DNA of 64,000 nucleotides from Rutpela maculata (lineage: Eukaryota > Arthropoda > Insecta > Coleoptera > Cerambycidae). Below the pieces are notes generated by a model. That model was given only the letters and a program-made list of their open reading frames with translations, ran no database searches and had not been told where the DNA came from. This document shows, in pieces, positions 36,550 to 48,593 of this stretch. Position 1 is the stretch's first letter. Every line of letters starts with the position of its first letter. Made by a program: the position numbers and the translations under genes. Where the stretch lies: assembly GCA_936432065.2 (NCBI GenBank), contig OW386289.2, positions 90,145,736 through 90,209,735 on the forward strand, written 5' to 3'.

Positions 36550-36804
36550 AATTTCAGAGGTAATTGGTGAAGAAGACCATGAGGAAGATAAGATTCTCCT
36601 CACAGACAGCACAGAAAAATCATTGGAAAACATTTTTAACAAAATGTTAGAAAACGCAATGCACCCAATTCGAATACGCCCTGAAACCAATTTGATATCA
36701 TTAAATTTAAAAAAAGAACTGACACTTTTCGAAAATTTATTCCCAAATTTGTACACTACAGAATTAAATAAAAATTCCAATTGGTACATAGTAACTTACG
36801 ACTA
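36550..36804 (+). pseudogene. Probable hAT transposase exon fragment
   Basis: After an acceptor-like TTTCAG the frame reads VIGEEDHEEDK, STEKSLENIFNKMLEN, RPETNLISLNLKKELTLFEN, and then a stop at about 36802. The NLKKELTLFE phrase is typical of the segment just upstream of the hAT dimerisation domain in insect hAT proteins, and the surrounding hAT-like ends support this. The C-terminal dimerisation motif is absent, and a LINE fragment starts right after. Family assignment is by memory of patterns only. Confidence 0.5.
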
Positions 36805-36809
36805 ATTAA

Positions 36810-37795
36810 TTAAAACCTAACCCACATATAAGAGCAATACAATAATAAAATTAAAATGAATAAAAAGTAGGAAGGGTTTATTGACTCGTAAGAGATTTTT
36901 TTAAGGCTATATAAGCTGGTGCCAAACAAGTCGTACTCAGCAAAATTGTTGTTGAAGTTGGCTGCCATTCTATCACAAAAAGCTTGTTGCCCATAGTTAG
37001 TCCTATGACGCCTGATAAAAAATAGTCTTCTGTGGCGGGTGTTACAGGGTGCAACATGGAAATTAATGTTACTCAACAGAGATGGACAATCGGTAAATCC
37101 ATTAATTAGCTTATGTAGAAAATAGAGAAGGGCAAGTTTTCTACGATCCTCTAGTGACCTTAACCCATCTCAATTATCTCTAATCTTATGTGAGAGTCAA
37201 AAGCATGATACGACAGATCCATTTTATAAACATAAAATTTCGTGAATCTATTTTGTACAGTTTCTAAGCGATATATATGAGAGGCATAGTGCGGTGACCA
37301 TATTACGCTGCGGACTAGAGTGTGATATGAGGTCATTATAGCCATGCGGATCGCTTATCTGCTGTGTATGTCTCTTAATGAAGCCTAAAAGTCTGAGAGT
37401 TATGTTGTTAACATGATCTACGAAGCTAAGATCTTTATCGAAGGTGACGCCAAGATCGCACACTGTGCAAGGGGCTTCCAAAATAGTGTTAATATTATAA
37501 TTATAAATAATGGGATTCTGACATTTATACAAACGAAAAGTTTTGCATTTGTTGGTATTAGCACACATGTGATTTGTCAGGCACCAGCTTAAAAAGTTAT
37601 CCAGTTCTTTTTGAACTTTGAGACAAACGTCTAAAGATTTAATTACATAATAAAATTTTAGATCATCTGCATACATAAGGACATTACAATTTAAAAATGC
37701 GTCAATTGCATCGTTAATAAAAAACAAAAAAAAGGACTGAACCGATGTGGGATCCTTGAGGAACTCCCGACGTTACACTTATTATGAAAGCAACA
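36810..37795 (-). pseudogene. Jockey-like LINE reverse transcriptase fragment with YADD
   Basis: Minus strand from 37795: VTSGVPQGSHIGSVLFFLF, then FINDAIDAFLNCNVLMYADD with the catalytic YADD box, LDNFLSWCLTNHMCANTNKC, DLGVTFDKDLSFVDHV, LVRSVIWSPHYASHIYRLET, VQNRFTKF, and finally NINFHVAPCNTRHRRLFF with TNYGQQAFCDRMAANFN. This is the palm-to-thumb and C-terminal part of a jockey-clade non-LTR reverse transcriptase. It is broken into at least three frames and truncated upstream of the palm. Confidence 0.88.
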
Positions 37796-37854
37796 CGGAT
37801 ATGTATTTTCAGCTGACATATATGATTATCTGATAACGATACTGTAGAATCTGA

Positions 37855-39930
37855 AAAAAATTATATGTAAATAGAACTTTTTAAAAACAGGCTTTTATTA
37901 TCATTTAGGTGTACAAAAACGAAATAAATAAAATTAATTGTCTTAAAAGCTTGCGAGAAGTTCATACAGGCATTAACTTTGTTTGACAGAGATTGTAAGT
38001 ACCTAATTTTTTTTTTCAATTCACGCGACAAGCTTTTAAGACGATTTTATATTTTTCGTTTTAGTACACTTAAGGAATAGTAAAAGCTTTTAAAAAATAA
38101 ATATCTTGTATTTCTGCTTACATCATTGTTATAAAATATTATTTTGGGTATTCAGCAGATAACTTTCAAAGAAATCATTCGTTCCTTTCATATATTATTG
38201 ATCTAAATCTGATCAAGCTAGAATATCAACGAGTAGTCCTCTTACAAACAAACTTGTCAATTTCTTTATACATTTACTATGTCTAACATTCAATATGAAA
38301 AACAAGAAAATAACCATTCTTTCTATATATTGAAGATCTAAGTCTGATCATGCCAATATATTGTCAGAAATCCACCCTTAAGAGGAAATCTTTCAAGCAT
38401 TTCTAGCCCTACCTAGAGGATACTCCATTCAATACGATAAACAAGAAAATAACCATTCTTTCTATATATTGAAGATCTAAGTCTGATCATGCCAATATAT
38501 TATCAGAAATCCACCCTTGCGAGGAAATCTTTCAAGCATCTCTAGCCCTACCTAGAGGATACTACATCACAAATAAACATTAGTTACATTTCAAAGCCAA
38601 GAACTACTGAAAAGCACAATGAAATATATGAATAAAATTTCACTTACATGTCATATTAAATAAAATATTTCAATCAATGTTTGATTGACCAAAACTCTGT
38701 AAAAATTGCGCAACCTTTTTCATTCTCTTTAGAACTCATCAGCAGAGATATATGTTCAATTCAAAAACATAATTACTATAAAAAAATAGGAAAACATTTT
38801 CTTGTAAAAAATGACAGGAAATATTTATTTAGTTGACACATATCAAAAATAAAAGATCTTAGATACTTAGATCTTCAATATATAGAAAGAATGGTTATTT
38901 TCTTGTTTTTCATATTGAATGTTAGACATAGTAAATGTATAAAGAAATTGACAAGTTTGTTTGTAAGAGGACTACTCGTTGATATTCTAGCTTGATCAGA
39001 TTTAGATCAATAATATATGAAAGGAACGAATGATTTCTTTGAAAGTTATCTGCTGAATACCCAAAATAATATTTTATAACAATGATGTAAGCAGAAATAC
39101 AAGATATTTATTTTTTAAAAACTACACGAGCTATGGGGCTCTAAAAAAGAGTGATTCCTCTTTTATTTTTGATATGTGTCAACTAAATAAATATTTCCTG
39201 TCATTTTTTACAAGAAAATGTTTTCCTATTTTTTTATAGTAATTATGTTTTTGAATTGAACATATATCTCTGCTGATGAGTTCTAAAGAGAATGAAAAAG
39301 GTTGCGCAATTTTTACAGAGTTTTGGTCAATCAAACATTGATTGAAATATTTTATTTAATATGACATGTAAGTGAAATTTTATTCATATATTTCATTGTG
39401 CTTTTCAGTAAGTAGTTCTTGGCTTTGAAATGTAACTAATGTTTATTTGTGATGTAGTATCCTCTAGGTAGGGCTAGAGATGCTTGAAAGATTTCCTCGC
39501 AAGGGTGGATTTCTGATAATATATTGGCATGATCAGACTTAGATCTTCAATATATAGAAAGAATGGTTATTTTCTTGTTTATCGTATTGAATGGAGTATC
39601 CTCTAGGTAGGGCTAGAGATGCTTGAAAGATTTCCTCTTAAGGGTGGATTTCTGACAATATATTGGCATGATCAGACTTAGATCTTCAATATATAGAAAG
39701 AATGGTTATTTTCTTGTTTTTCATATTGAATGTTAGACATAGTAAATGTATAAAGAAATTGACAAGTTTGTTTGTAAGAGGACTACTCGTTGATATTCTA
39801 GCTTGATCAGATTTAGATCAATAATATATGAAAGGAACGAATGATTTCTTTGAAAGTTATCTGCTGAATACCCAAAATAATATTTTATAGTAAAAGCTTG
39901 TTTTTAAAAAGTTTTTTTTTACATAATTTT
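37855..39930. repeat. 2.08-kb compound palindrome with a third internal copy
   Basis: Outer ends AAAATTATATGTAAATAGAA and their inverse near 39930. The main arms 38098-38855 and 39160-39890 are close to identical inverses. The spacer 38872-39118 is an extra inverted copy of the outermost arm segment (38098-38330). A further small hairpin lies at 37908-38068 (TAGGTGTACAAAAACGAAAT and inverse). No coding sequence. Confidence 0.88.
38301..38575 (+). repeat. Direct tandem repeat, period about 141 bp, within the palindrome arm
   Basis: The unit AACAAGAAAATAACCATTCT through TAGAGGATACT occurs twice in a row (from 38301 and 38442), with a few substitutions. The inverse pair is at about 39460-39720. 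Confidence 0.85.
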
Positions 39931-40319
39931 ATTTTTAAATTTTTAGTAACGTCTTAATTATTTTACTCTTCGCAAATACGAAAACGAACAGTATATTACA
40001 TTTGATCGGCACATTTCTAAAACCGTAAATATCGCTCGCAGACAATAAATTTTCATATCATTGTGTTAGTGAACGAATTCTGAACAACTTTCAAAATGTC
40101 CGTCTGTCCGTCCGTCACGTTTTCTGTAAGCACGATAACTCGAGAAAGAAAAATCCGATTGTACTGAAATTTGGACAATAAATTAGTGTTAGATAGGGGA
40201 AGAACCCGATTGTTTTTGAACAAAATCGATCAGTAAATAAAAATGTTATTAATGATTTAAATTTGAGATTTTTTTTTATTTTTCTGTTTTTGTAAAAATT
40301 TACATTTTTTACATGTTAG

Positions 40320-40377
40320 GTGGTGGTGTAGTTCTTATGCTTTTGACTCGGAATCCAAGGTTCGAAACCCACATGAG
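40320..40377 (+). ncRNA. tRNA-like pseudogene, anticodon loop reads CTCGGAA
   Basis: GTGGTGTAGTTCTTATGC resembles a D-arm and A box, and GGTTCGAAACCC is a full B box with T-arm pairing. Between them, TTTGA-CTCGGAA-TCCAA forms an anticodon arm with one mismatch, with CGG in the anticodon position. No acceptor stem pairing is visible and there is no close T-run, so it is probably a decayed tRNA or a SINE head. Confidence 0.5.
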
Positions 40378-40591
40378 TCTTTCAGCAGTTAAGTTCGTAC
40401 TATAAAATTGAAAATGTCTAAATCTAACATTATTTACAAAAAACTGCGAAGAGTATCCTATAGAATGTGTAACAATTATATAACAAGTTTAGTAAACCGA
40501 CGAAGAGTACGTTTTTAGCTTGTTAGTTTTATATTCATTAAAAGTACCGAATCCTCCGGCATTTCATAGAATCGAACGTCTGAGTAAACAC

Positions 40592-40861
40592 CAGTGGCGC
40601 AACCAGAAAATTCATCTGGGGGGGGGGGCAATAGAACCGGCCTCCACAGAGGATGAGGATAAATTTTCAGAAAGTGGTTGAAAACGGATATGTATGTAGA
40701 TTCCTCTATTAGATAATATTGGCATTAATTACAAAATATTTATTTCAAGGGATAATTTAGATACTGCTTTGTACTGCTTCTTTATTTTTTGGCCCATGGA
40801 AGACGGCTTGGGGGGGGGGGGGGGGGGGGGGGCATGGCTCCCCCCCCTGGCTGCGCCCATG
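40592..40861. mobile_element. hAT-type MITE with long G tracts
   Basis: Ends CAGTGGCGCAACCAG and CTGGCTGCGCCCATG with 8-bp duplications GTAAACAC (40584-40591) and GTAAATAC (40862-40869), one mismatch. Inside are runs of 11 G (from about 40619) and 23 G (40810-40832) and a C8 run. No coding sequence. Confidence 0.88.
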
Positions 40862-41089
40862 GTAAATACACTATCCATTAAATTATGGTTTAAAAAGCTC
40901 TCAAACATTTTTACGATTATTCGAGATCTGTCAATATTACATTCAAAATATACCGTTTCCATAGAAACCCTCTGGCATTAAGGCCACCGCTTTTATTTAG
41001 CAAAATATAGCATAAACGGTGGTGTCATTTTCACCATCTATAACTAACTATAATTTACGGTTGCACAAAAAATAGTGTTTATACCATGG

Positions 41090-41146
41090 CACAGTGGGCC
41101 AGAATCCGAAAAAAGCTGGCCAAAAGTCCAAAATTTGAAAGAGGAT
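41090..41146 (+). repeat. Solo terminus of the CAGTGGGCC element family
   Basis: CACAGTGGGCCAGAATCCGA, then AAAAAGCTGGCCAAAAGTCC, nearly the same as the end of the element at 41898. No matching second end nearby. Confidence 0.7.
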
Positions 41147-41897
41147 TAATTGTATTCAAAGTAATATTTTTTGTAGTCAGAAATGTTCAGTTCATTACGT
41201 ACCGCAAATTCCACCCGTATTGTTGCCCATTTTTTACCTGATACACCCTAAGAAACACAACGTTCTGTTAGCGTACAGTTGTGAATAGTTGCTTGCCACA
41301 TTCGAACGTACTATTCGATATTCCTGTAATTTGTGTAATTTCAACAAAAACATAGTAAAATTTTAGGAAGATAATCTATAAAGTAAGTATTTTATTTTGC
41401 ATACATTTATTGCTTGTGAAATGTGATACATTTCGGTCATAAAATTGTGATAAAGAAATAAAAATTAATGGGTACCTTTTGTTTGAGCTACGAAAAAAGC
41501 GCAACGTTTTCCAAGCATGTTTCTTTTACTGGTCAGTTTCTTATAGTTTTTTTCAAATTATAGTACAAAATTTAGAACCCGATTCAACCCGGTTTGAAAG
41601 TAATGAGTAATAATTTGGTCAAGTACGAGGTCTTAAATTACGTACGACGCGGACGACGGGCTCTTGCTCGGTAACTGCTTCGAATTACTATTTCAATTTT
41701 TTCCATGAATTTCTACAAATAAATTAGAAGAATGAATTGAAAGCAAGGGCGTAGCTACGGTGGGGCAGGGTGGGGCGCTTGCATCCCCCTAGCTAGCACC
41801 GAATGCGACTTTGTTTGTATCATATTAATAAAACGTAGTTTGCTTTTAATGAAAAAATATTTCACTATTTGACTGTATTGCCTTGCCCCACCCTGCA

Positions 41898-43022
41898 CAG
41901 TGGGCTAGAATCCGAAAAAGCTGGCCAAAAGTCGAAAAATCGAGTTTCGAATTTAGGACTTTTTTGACCCCGAACGTTTAGTAGATGACCCCAGGTATAA
42001 TATAAACGGTCTCTAGGAGCCTACATCCCCCGAGCTCTTTGTAACTTCATTCCGAATGTGACAGTCACATGAAGCGCACCGAGCTGTTTATTTCACGCAA
42101 GTTGTAGTTACAGAAAGTGCTGTAAAAATTTAGAAAATAGTGGCATTAAAATACATTAAAATGGATTCTCATCCACAAGGTATGTATAATTAAATGTCGA
42201 AGGTGAAATTTCGTAATTATTAATTTATAAAAAATTATTAACATTGGTGGTTTTTTTCATAGAATATAGAAAACATTTTTATCTTTATCAAGAAGAAAGT
42301 TTCTGTTTTCTTCACTTTCGTTCGATGGAGTTTTTTTAAGTTGTCCGTTGAACATTTTTGATAAAAATATGTAAAGATTGGCTGCCTCTAGGAGCCACTA
42401 TTGTTTTTGTGATCGTTTTTCTGACATAGTGCAAAATACAGCGACGCGTTAACTTTGGTTTATAGTGTTGTTTTAGCATAAAAATTCCATTTAAACGTAA
42501 CAATTTATAATATGTATGTGTTAAAAACAATTTTTAAAAAAATTAAAGCATTTTGTTATGTCAAAAATAATTATTGAAAAATTATGTATTTTTTGGTTGG
42601 AATTTATAAAATGCCTAAAAGTATGTAAAACTGAATTTAAATTGATTAGTTAATTTTTTTTTTAAGTTTAAATTGAAATTCGTAATCAGCGACCTCGAAA
42701 CCCCCCGAATACCAATTCTCAATTAAAATAATTGACTTTTCTCAAATGTTTGTCGTCATATTGGAGCCGCCATTTTGCTTTTGGAAAAACTATTACCAAA
42801 TTCGTATTCAGCGGCCTCGAAAACCCCCCGAATACCAATTTCAAATTAAAATGCCTTACTTTTCTCAAACGTTTGTCGCCATATTGGAGCCGCCATTTTG
42901 TTCTTGAAGAAACTATTATCAGATTCGTAATCAGCGACCTCAAAAACCCCCAAGGGAAAATTTTCAAAGCAATAACTCCATTTTTCGACTTTTGGCCAGC
43001 TTTTTCGGATTCTGGCCCACTG
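41898..43022. mobile_element. 1.13-kb TIR element with 47-bp ends and TGCA flanks
   Basis: Inverted ends CAGTGGGCTAGAATCCGAAA through GGCCAAAAGTCGAAAAAT, and inverse. TGCA stands on both sides (41894-41897, 43023-43026); since TGCA is itself palindromic, it may be target duplication or part of the inverted repeat. An ATG at about 42162 opens MDSHPQ and is followed by a donor-like GTATGT, which may be a relic of a first transposase exon. The right part has 122-bp tandem repeats. Confidence 0.8.
42676..42960 (+). repeat. 122-bp tandem repeat, about 2.3 units
   Basis: The phrase CGTAATCAGCGACCTCGAAA recurs at 42681, 42803 and 42925. Each is followed by CCCCCGAATACCAAT and, further on, TTGGAGCCGCCATTTTG. 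The longer minus-strand open frames here (42719-43076) are repeat artefacts. Confidence 0.85.
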
Positions 43023-43573
43023 TGCATCGCCGCGAAATTTTTTAGCGCCCTCGAGATTATCTTCCCTCGGCCGCAAGCGGCCTCGGCGATAATTTTTCTC
43101 TCGGTACGTAAAGAGGAATTTCGCGGCCTTGGTATAAAAATAACTATTTTGGTACCATATTATTGTATTGTCATCAGAACTACACGTGTATGCAAACTTT
43201 CAGTTCAATTGGACATCTTTAAGTGGTTCAAAATTGACTTGCAAGATTTGACCTAAACATATTAACATACAAACAGAGCAAGTTAAATAAAAGCTTGTAA
43301 ATATGATTTACGCAACTGGTAACATTCGTACAAAAATTAGATACCAATTTGGAGTTAATACCTTTAATGAATTGATATTTTACGCTACGGGTTTAGTCAA
43401 TACTGTCAGCAATACATTTCAAATGTTCATGTATTCATTATGTTAACTACTACTTACACTATTATTTTTTCAGTTCCTAATCCCGATCACGAAATCCCGG
43501 GATTCCCGGGATCGTGTAAATTTGATCCAGAAATCTCGGGATTGTATTATAACTCTGGGATTGTAAACCGCAT

Positions 43574-44919
43574 AACTCACAAAGTGAGTTAAGCGAGTGC
43601 TTTGACATCATCCGCGCCATCCGTTTCAAATATGTTACGAATGGGCCTTTCCCGCTATTTTTTTTGTGTTATTGGAAAGATCCTATCAAAATATTACTAA
43701 AAATGAATTTTAATTTTTTTCTGAACGCATAAAATACTACAGAAAATATTGAAATATTACCTAAATCAACAGCAGATTTAAACGATAGCATTCGGGCGGC
43801 AGTGTGACGTCATCATAACCACACCAATCAAATATGATCTTAAACCGCTGCCAGAATTAGCTATAAAGGTGCATTCCCAAACCAAGTTCCCAAACAATCT
43901 CACTTGCGTTCGGTTTTCCATATCTTGCAATTCTATTGGTGCCTGAAGTACATTTATGAGGAACCACCAATAGAATCTCGTAAAGTACTAACGTTTAATT
44001 GAGAACGTCCGTTTATAATCCCGATTGACATTGCGTAAACGTAAATGTGATTTCAATCTAAAGAGACAAATAAAGTATAAAATCAAGCCCACTAAAAGGA
44101 AATTAGTAACAATATACACATACGTTAAAATGATCTTCAAAACAGAAAAATCCAGGAGCAGTATAAACAACACCAGGAACTTTTGCAACTTTCCATCACA
44201 ATTTTTGAATTTCCAAATTTGTTGGGACGCGCAAAAATAACTTGGTAGTATTTTCACTAGTGTTTGGACACACTGGTACAAAACAAACCCTTGTAAGCGG
44301 CATTTTCTAATTATAAAATAAAATTACGTAAATATCGTATCAAACATAAACAATAGAAAGTGAGGTTATCGAATATGATTTGAGCATTTCAGTACAGCGT
44401 TGCCAGTGCCAGATGACACTGATATTATGCATGTGAATCAAAACGATAAAAAATAGAGAATATAAACATGATATATGGATTTTAGACTCAGGCAGTGAAA
44501 GGTTGACAGAATTTTTGCTTTTATTTATCAGGTTAACGAAGAGTACGTTGTAATGAAAAAAATGTACTATTCAAAGTACAGTTGATATCGGAAATACGAT
44601 GTTCACATAAAAAGACATACACCTGGCAATAGACAACTCCCTTTAAAAATACGACTATTGGTCTAATCAGACTGACGTTGCAAGGTCGCGCCTTAGAACT
44701 CATGTTTCAAATTAAGTGAAATAAAACTGATTTTGTAAAGTAAATATTTGGTAGAACATACAAAATTGCAAGAAACTAAATTAATATAAAATTATATTAC
44801 AGCTTATTATATGATTTGGTCGTGGTGAAATAGTAAAATTCAGTCATGCGGGAAAGGCCCATTGGAAGTCAAATCATTACTGGTAACATTAACGCTAGCG
44901 GCCTAATTTTCTCACTATA
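43574..44919. other. No gene recognised
   Basis: AT-rich DNA. The 97- and 71-codon frames near 43988-44281 overlap on opposite strands, are Lys/Phe/Leu-rich and resemble no family. Confidence 0.4.
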
Positions 44920-46830
44920 CAGGGTGTTTCACGAGGAAACGGACATGCTTTAATGACAGATAGAGGACACCGGGGGTAATCATAATCAACCATAGAAAAA
45001 GCCAGTTGGGTCCTTGTTGCTGAAATACAGGGTGTTTTTGTATTTGGTCAAAATTCCTTTTGGTTGTTACTTTGTAAAGGAATGGAATACTAAGTTCATA
45101 TTTGGCACATATAATATACTAGTGATCCTGAATAAGTACTTGTATCTGCACATAAAAAATCCAGGTCCGGACATGAGAAAAAATGTTTTTGTTGTTCTTC
45201 AACAAAAGAATGTTTTTTTTAAATTTCAATATTAAATTCTAAAAATACATAGAAAACTGAAGAAAATGGCTTCATTAATTTTTTTGCCACACCTCTGCCG
45301 TCTTCGAAATAAATTCCAATAAATAATGCAATATGAGAGTTTAGAAAATATCGATGAATGACATGCGCAAAAAATGCTTCCACCATTAAATTGGGCATTT
45401 ACTTTTTTTTTCAGCAATAATTATTATGTTTTAATTACATTTTTTTATGGAGGAGGTGAAAATAAATAAAAAAAATTAAATATTAGAGAACACCTATTTC
45501 ATTCCTCTCATTTATTAAATTGTGGTAATACAGCAACACAACATACCTATTACCAACAACAATAACTCTAGTAACAAAGTTGTATATCAATAATGCACAT
45601 AGGTAACAAGATAACAACAAAATATCAACAGAATAACTGTACCAAAAACAAAAAATGCAGATATTGTCATAAAACATATTTACAAATTAGAATTATAATT
45701 AAATTTTATGTTCAAAATAGCCTCCTCAGTTTCAGTACATTTTCTAGTGCGGTTCACGAGATGACCGATTGTTATTCTTATCATATCTGGACTATTTCTA
45801 ATTTCGTTGCGGCATTCAACAATACTTTGAATTAATTGATCTACGCAGTCAATGTCCACTCTTTGAGTGACCTCATAATCTAAAACTAACTGATTTTACG
45901 TTTAAGGCCATTGTTTAAAGTAAAATTTCTGGTCTAATCTGATCATTCTTTTTGCCAATTAGTTTAGATAAATCTCAAATTAAGGTTTTTACAACATACA
46001 TTACCGAATCTTTTAGGAAAGAGGACATTTTGAACAGAGAATTTAATTACAATTCTAATTTGTAACTATGTTTTATAACAATATCTGCATTTTTGTTTTT
46101 GGCTATTCTGTTGTTATCCTGTTACTATGTGTATTATTAACATGCAACTTTGTTATTACAGTTATTGTTGTTGTTAATAGGTATGTTATGTTGCTGTATT
46201 ACTAGTCATTTGATAAATGAAAGGAATGAAATAGGTTCTCGATTCGGTGTCCTCTAACATTTATTTTTTTTATTAATTTTACCCCATCCATAAAAATTGA
46301 TAATTAAAACATAATAATTATTGCTGACAGAAAAGTAAATGTCTAATTTAGTAGAGGAAGCATTTTTTGCGCGTATCATTCACCGATATTTTCTAAAGTC
46401 TCATATTGCATTATTTAGTGGAATTTATTACGAAGACGTCAAGGGTGTGGCAAAAAAATTAATGAAGCCATTCTGTTCAGTTTTTTATGTACTTTTCGAA
46501 TTTAATATTGAAATTAAAAAAAAACATATACAGAGTATTGTTTTCTCGAAGAACAACAAAAACATTTTTTTTTCAAGTTCGGACCTGGATTTTTTTGTGT
46601 GTGGTATAAGTACTTATTCAGGATCACTAGCATATTATATGTGCCAAATATGAACTTATTATTCCATTCCTTTCCAAAGTAACAACCAAAAGAATTTTGG
46701 CAAAAATACATAAAACACCCTGTATTTTAACAAAGAAGGCTCAACTAGCTTTTTCTATGAATGATTATGATTACCCTCGGTGTCTTCTATCTGGGATTAA
46801 AGCATGTCCGTTTCCTCGTGAAACACCCTG
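44920..46830. mobile_element. 1.91-kb mariner-type foldback element
   Basis: Ends CAGGGTGTTTCACGAGGAAA and inverse TTTCCTCGTGAAACACCCTG, flanked by TA on both sides (44918-44919, 46831-46832). Imperfect inverted arms extend almost to the centre near 45875 (GGTCCGGACATGAG, CTAGTGATCCTGAATAAGTA and GGTTGTTACTTTG recur inverted). No transposase; a MITE of unusual size. Confidence 0.87.
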
Positions 46831-46832
46831 TA

Positions 46833-47889
46833 TACTTAAAGGGTTAAATATTTACGGAAAATGCAAAAATAAATTGTAAATCAAATATCACTAAATGATA
46901 ACATTGCAAAATTTTGTCAGATCTACGTGAAATTTGGTACATGGAAATTTCAGGATTGTCTGATAACGAGTCTGATGTTAAACCTAGAAAATTCAAAATG
47001 ACGGATATTTTCTTTTACTCTGTGGAAGCTAACTAAATAGAAAACTTCTAAAAAGGGTGAAAAATAATTTTTGAAAAAAATTCAACCGCCTTCAAAGAAA
47101 GTCACTAAAAATTTTGAAATAAAATTTCACCTAATATCGATATTGATGTCGATGTAAAATAAATAAATAACGAGGTCAAACCTGTTCTACCCGACTTTTT
47201 TTAATCATGACGTCCCAGTATTAAAACAATAAGTATTCGTGTTATTCTTTAAAAATATAGACTTTAACAGTTCCCCATAGTAACTTTGAAAACTCGCTAC
47301 CACTGAATTTATTAGATATGTATTATAATCACGTGTACGTGAAATAGAAACTGACGTCGCATTTTGCATATTTAATTCATTAATTGTTATTTGGTTTATC
47401 AGTTTTCAACGTCTTCCGTTAAGGTAAAGCCATTACATTACAGTGTATTAATATTTTCTGTGCCGTCAAAAGAACTTAGTGTTATAGTTTAATTTTATGA
47501 TTAATATAATTTGGTAATTGGTGTAATATTAGTTACCTAGTTTTTTTTTTTAAACATTACGCAGTGTTAAAATAAACGTAGGTATTGTGTGCAAGAGTCT
47601 CGATATCTTGAGGTGTGGCAATAATTGTTAGGAAATAATGCTAAATAATAATTAGGTAATTATTGTGTATTGATGTGAAATCTTTCTAGTTTTTCGTCAA
47701 TTGTTTTTTTATACATTTAATTTATTTTACAAAGCTTTAAAATTAATTCTAAACTTCAATTTAAATTTTGATTTTAAACGACGAACTTTCACAATTGCGT
47801 GTACAGTAGCGTATCGTGAGAAGGGTAGAAGTTGAATAATTAATCGCGCTTTGTTTTTGGCATCTCCTACCACAGACATTTAGAATACT
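46833..47889. other. No gene recognised
   Basis: AT-rich. Contains CCGCCTTCAAAGAAAGTCAC near 47088, a phrase shared with the repeat at about 59430. No gene signal. Confidence 0.4.
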
Positions 47890-48240
47890 TTGTTCAAATA
47901 GACTTAGAATGTCGTGAAACGTCGAGATTTTAAGTCTGAGCAAAAAAAAGTTTTATTTGTCGGTTAGTCTCGTTCTGTCTGTAACTTTTCTTTGTGCGCA
48001 CGATTACTCTGGAACGGTTTATGACATTGACTTGAAAATTGGTACACCTGTGTAATATAACGAATATCGATCTTATTCCGTTGAAAGGTTGGGGCTAAAT
48101 GGGAGGTGAATAGGTAAAGCAAGCAAGTAAGATAATAAAACTGGGATTTAGTGTATGTACGAGAAGCCAAGGGTCTCAATTTTTTTAGCATAAGCCACTC
48201 CCACTATCACCCCCATTACCACCCAACTAGCAATTTGGTA
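47890..48240 (+). repeat. Family R1 dispersed repeat, internal fragment
   Basis: Carries the central R1 block (GTCGTGAAACGTCGAGATTT, TGTGCGCACGATTACTCTGG, TTGACTTGAAAATTGGTACA) but neither terminus. Confidence 0.78.
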
Positions 48241-48572
48241 TTTTATAAAAGATGCAGAAATGTTTCCGACTCAAATTTTATAAAACAACATTAGTCTCTG
48301 AAACACTTTAAAAACGTTATTACGACAGCTATAAATGTAAAATTGGCACCATCTTATAAAATAGTTTACTCTTTGTAGATATTTTGTAAAAGCTATTGCA
48401 ACCATTACAAAATAATTGTATAAACAATTCCGCAGGCTTTCAGTACCGCCACTATAAAGCAGTTTTATTGAAACTTCATTTAATTGCATTATAAAACACA
48501 TGCTTCACTGTTAATATTGCTATAAAATACCAATAAGATAAAACAATTTCTTGAATGTATTCAAAAAGTCGC

Positions 48573-48593
48573 ATATATATATATATATATATA
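48573..48593 (+). repeat. (AT)n microsatellite
   Basis: About ten AT repeats just outside the left end of the DIRS element. Confidence 0.9.

Larger units (their letters stand above)
36080..43565. mobile_element. 7.5-kb region bounded by hAT-like termini and 8-bp duplications
   Basis: Left end TAGGGTTTACAATCCC, right end GGGATTGTAAA(CC), each followed inward by CCCGGGAT-type motifs. The 8-mer AACCGCAT is present on both sides (36072-36079 and 43566-43573). The last bases of the right terminus are missing, as if lost by recombination between AACC words. A piece resembling hAT transposase lies inside at 36550-36804. Most of the interior is younger insertions: a LINE fragment, a 2-kb palindrome, a MITE and a 1.1-kb TIR element. 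Confidence 0.68.

Noticed and set aside
38098..39890. CRISPR-like array of repeats
   Set aside because: The repeats are long, inverted and lack equal unique spacers; it is a palindrome with a short direct duplication.
42719..43256. Open frames of 102 and 174 codons on opposite strands
   Set aside because: They lie over the 122-bp tandem repeats and the end of a TIR element; the repeated peptide pattern is explained by the DNA repeat.
44025..44281. Overlapping frames of 71 (+) and 97 (-) codons
   Set aside because: Opposite-strand frames in AT-rich DNA with no family features; likely chance.
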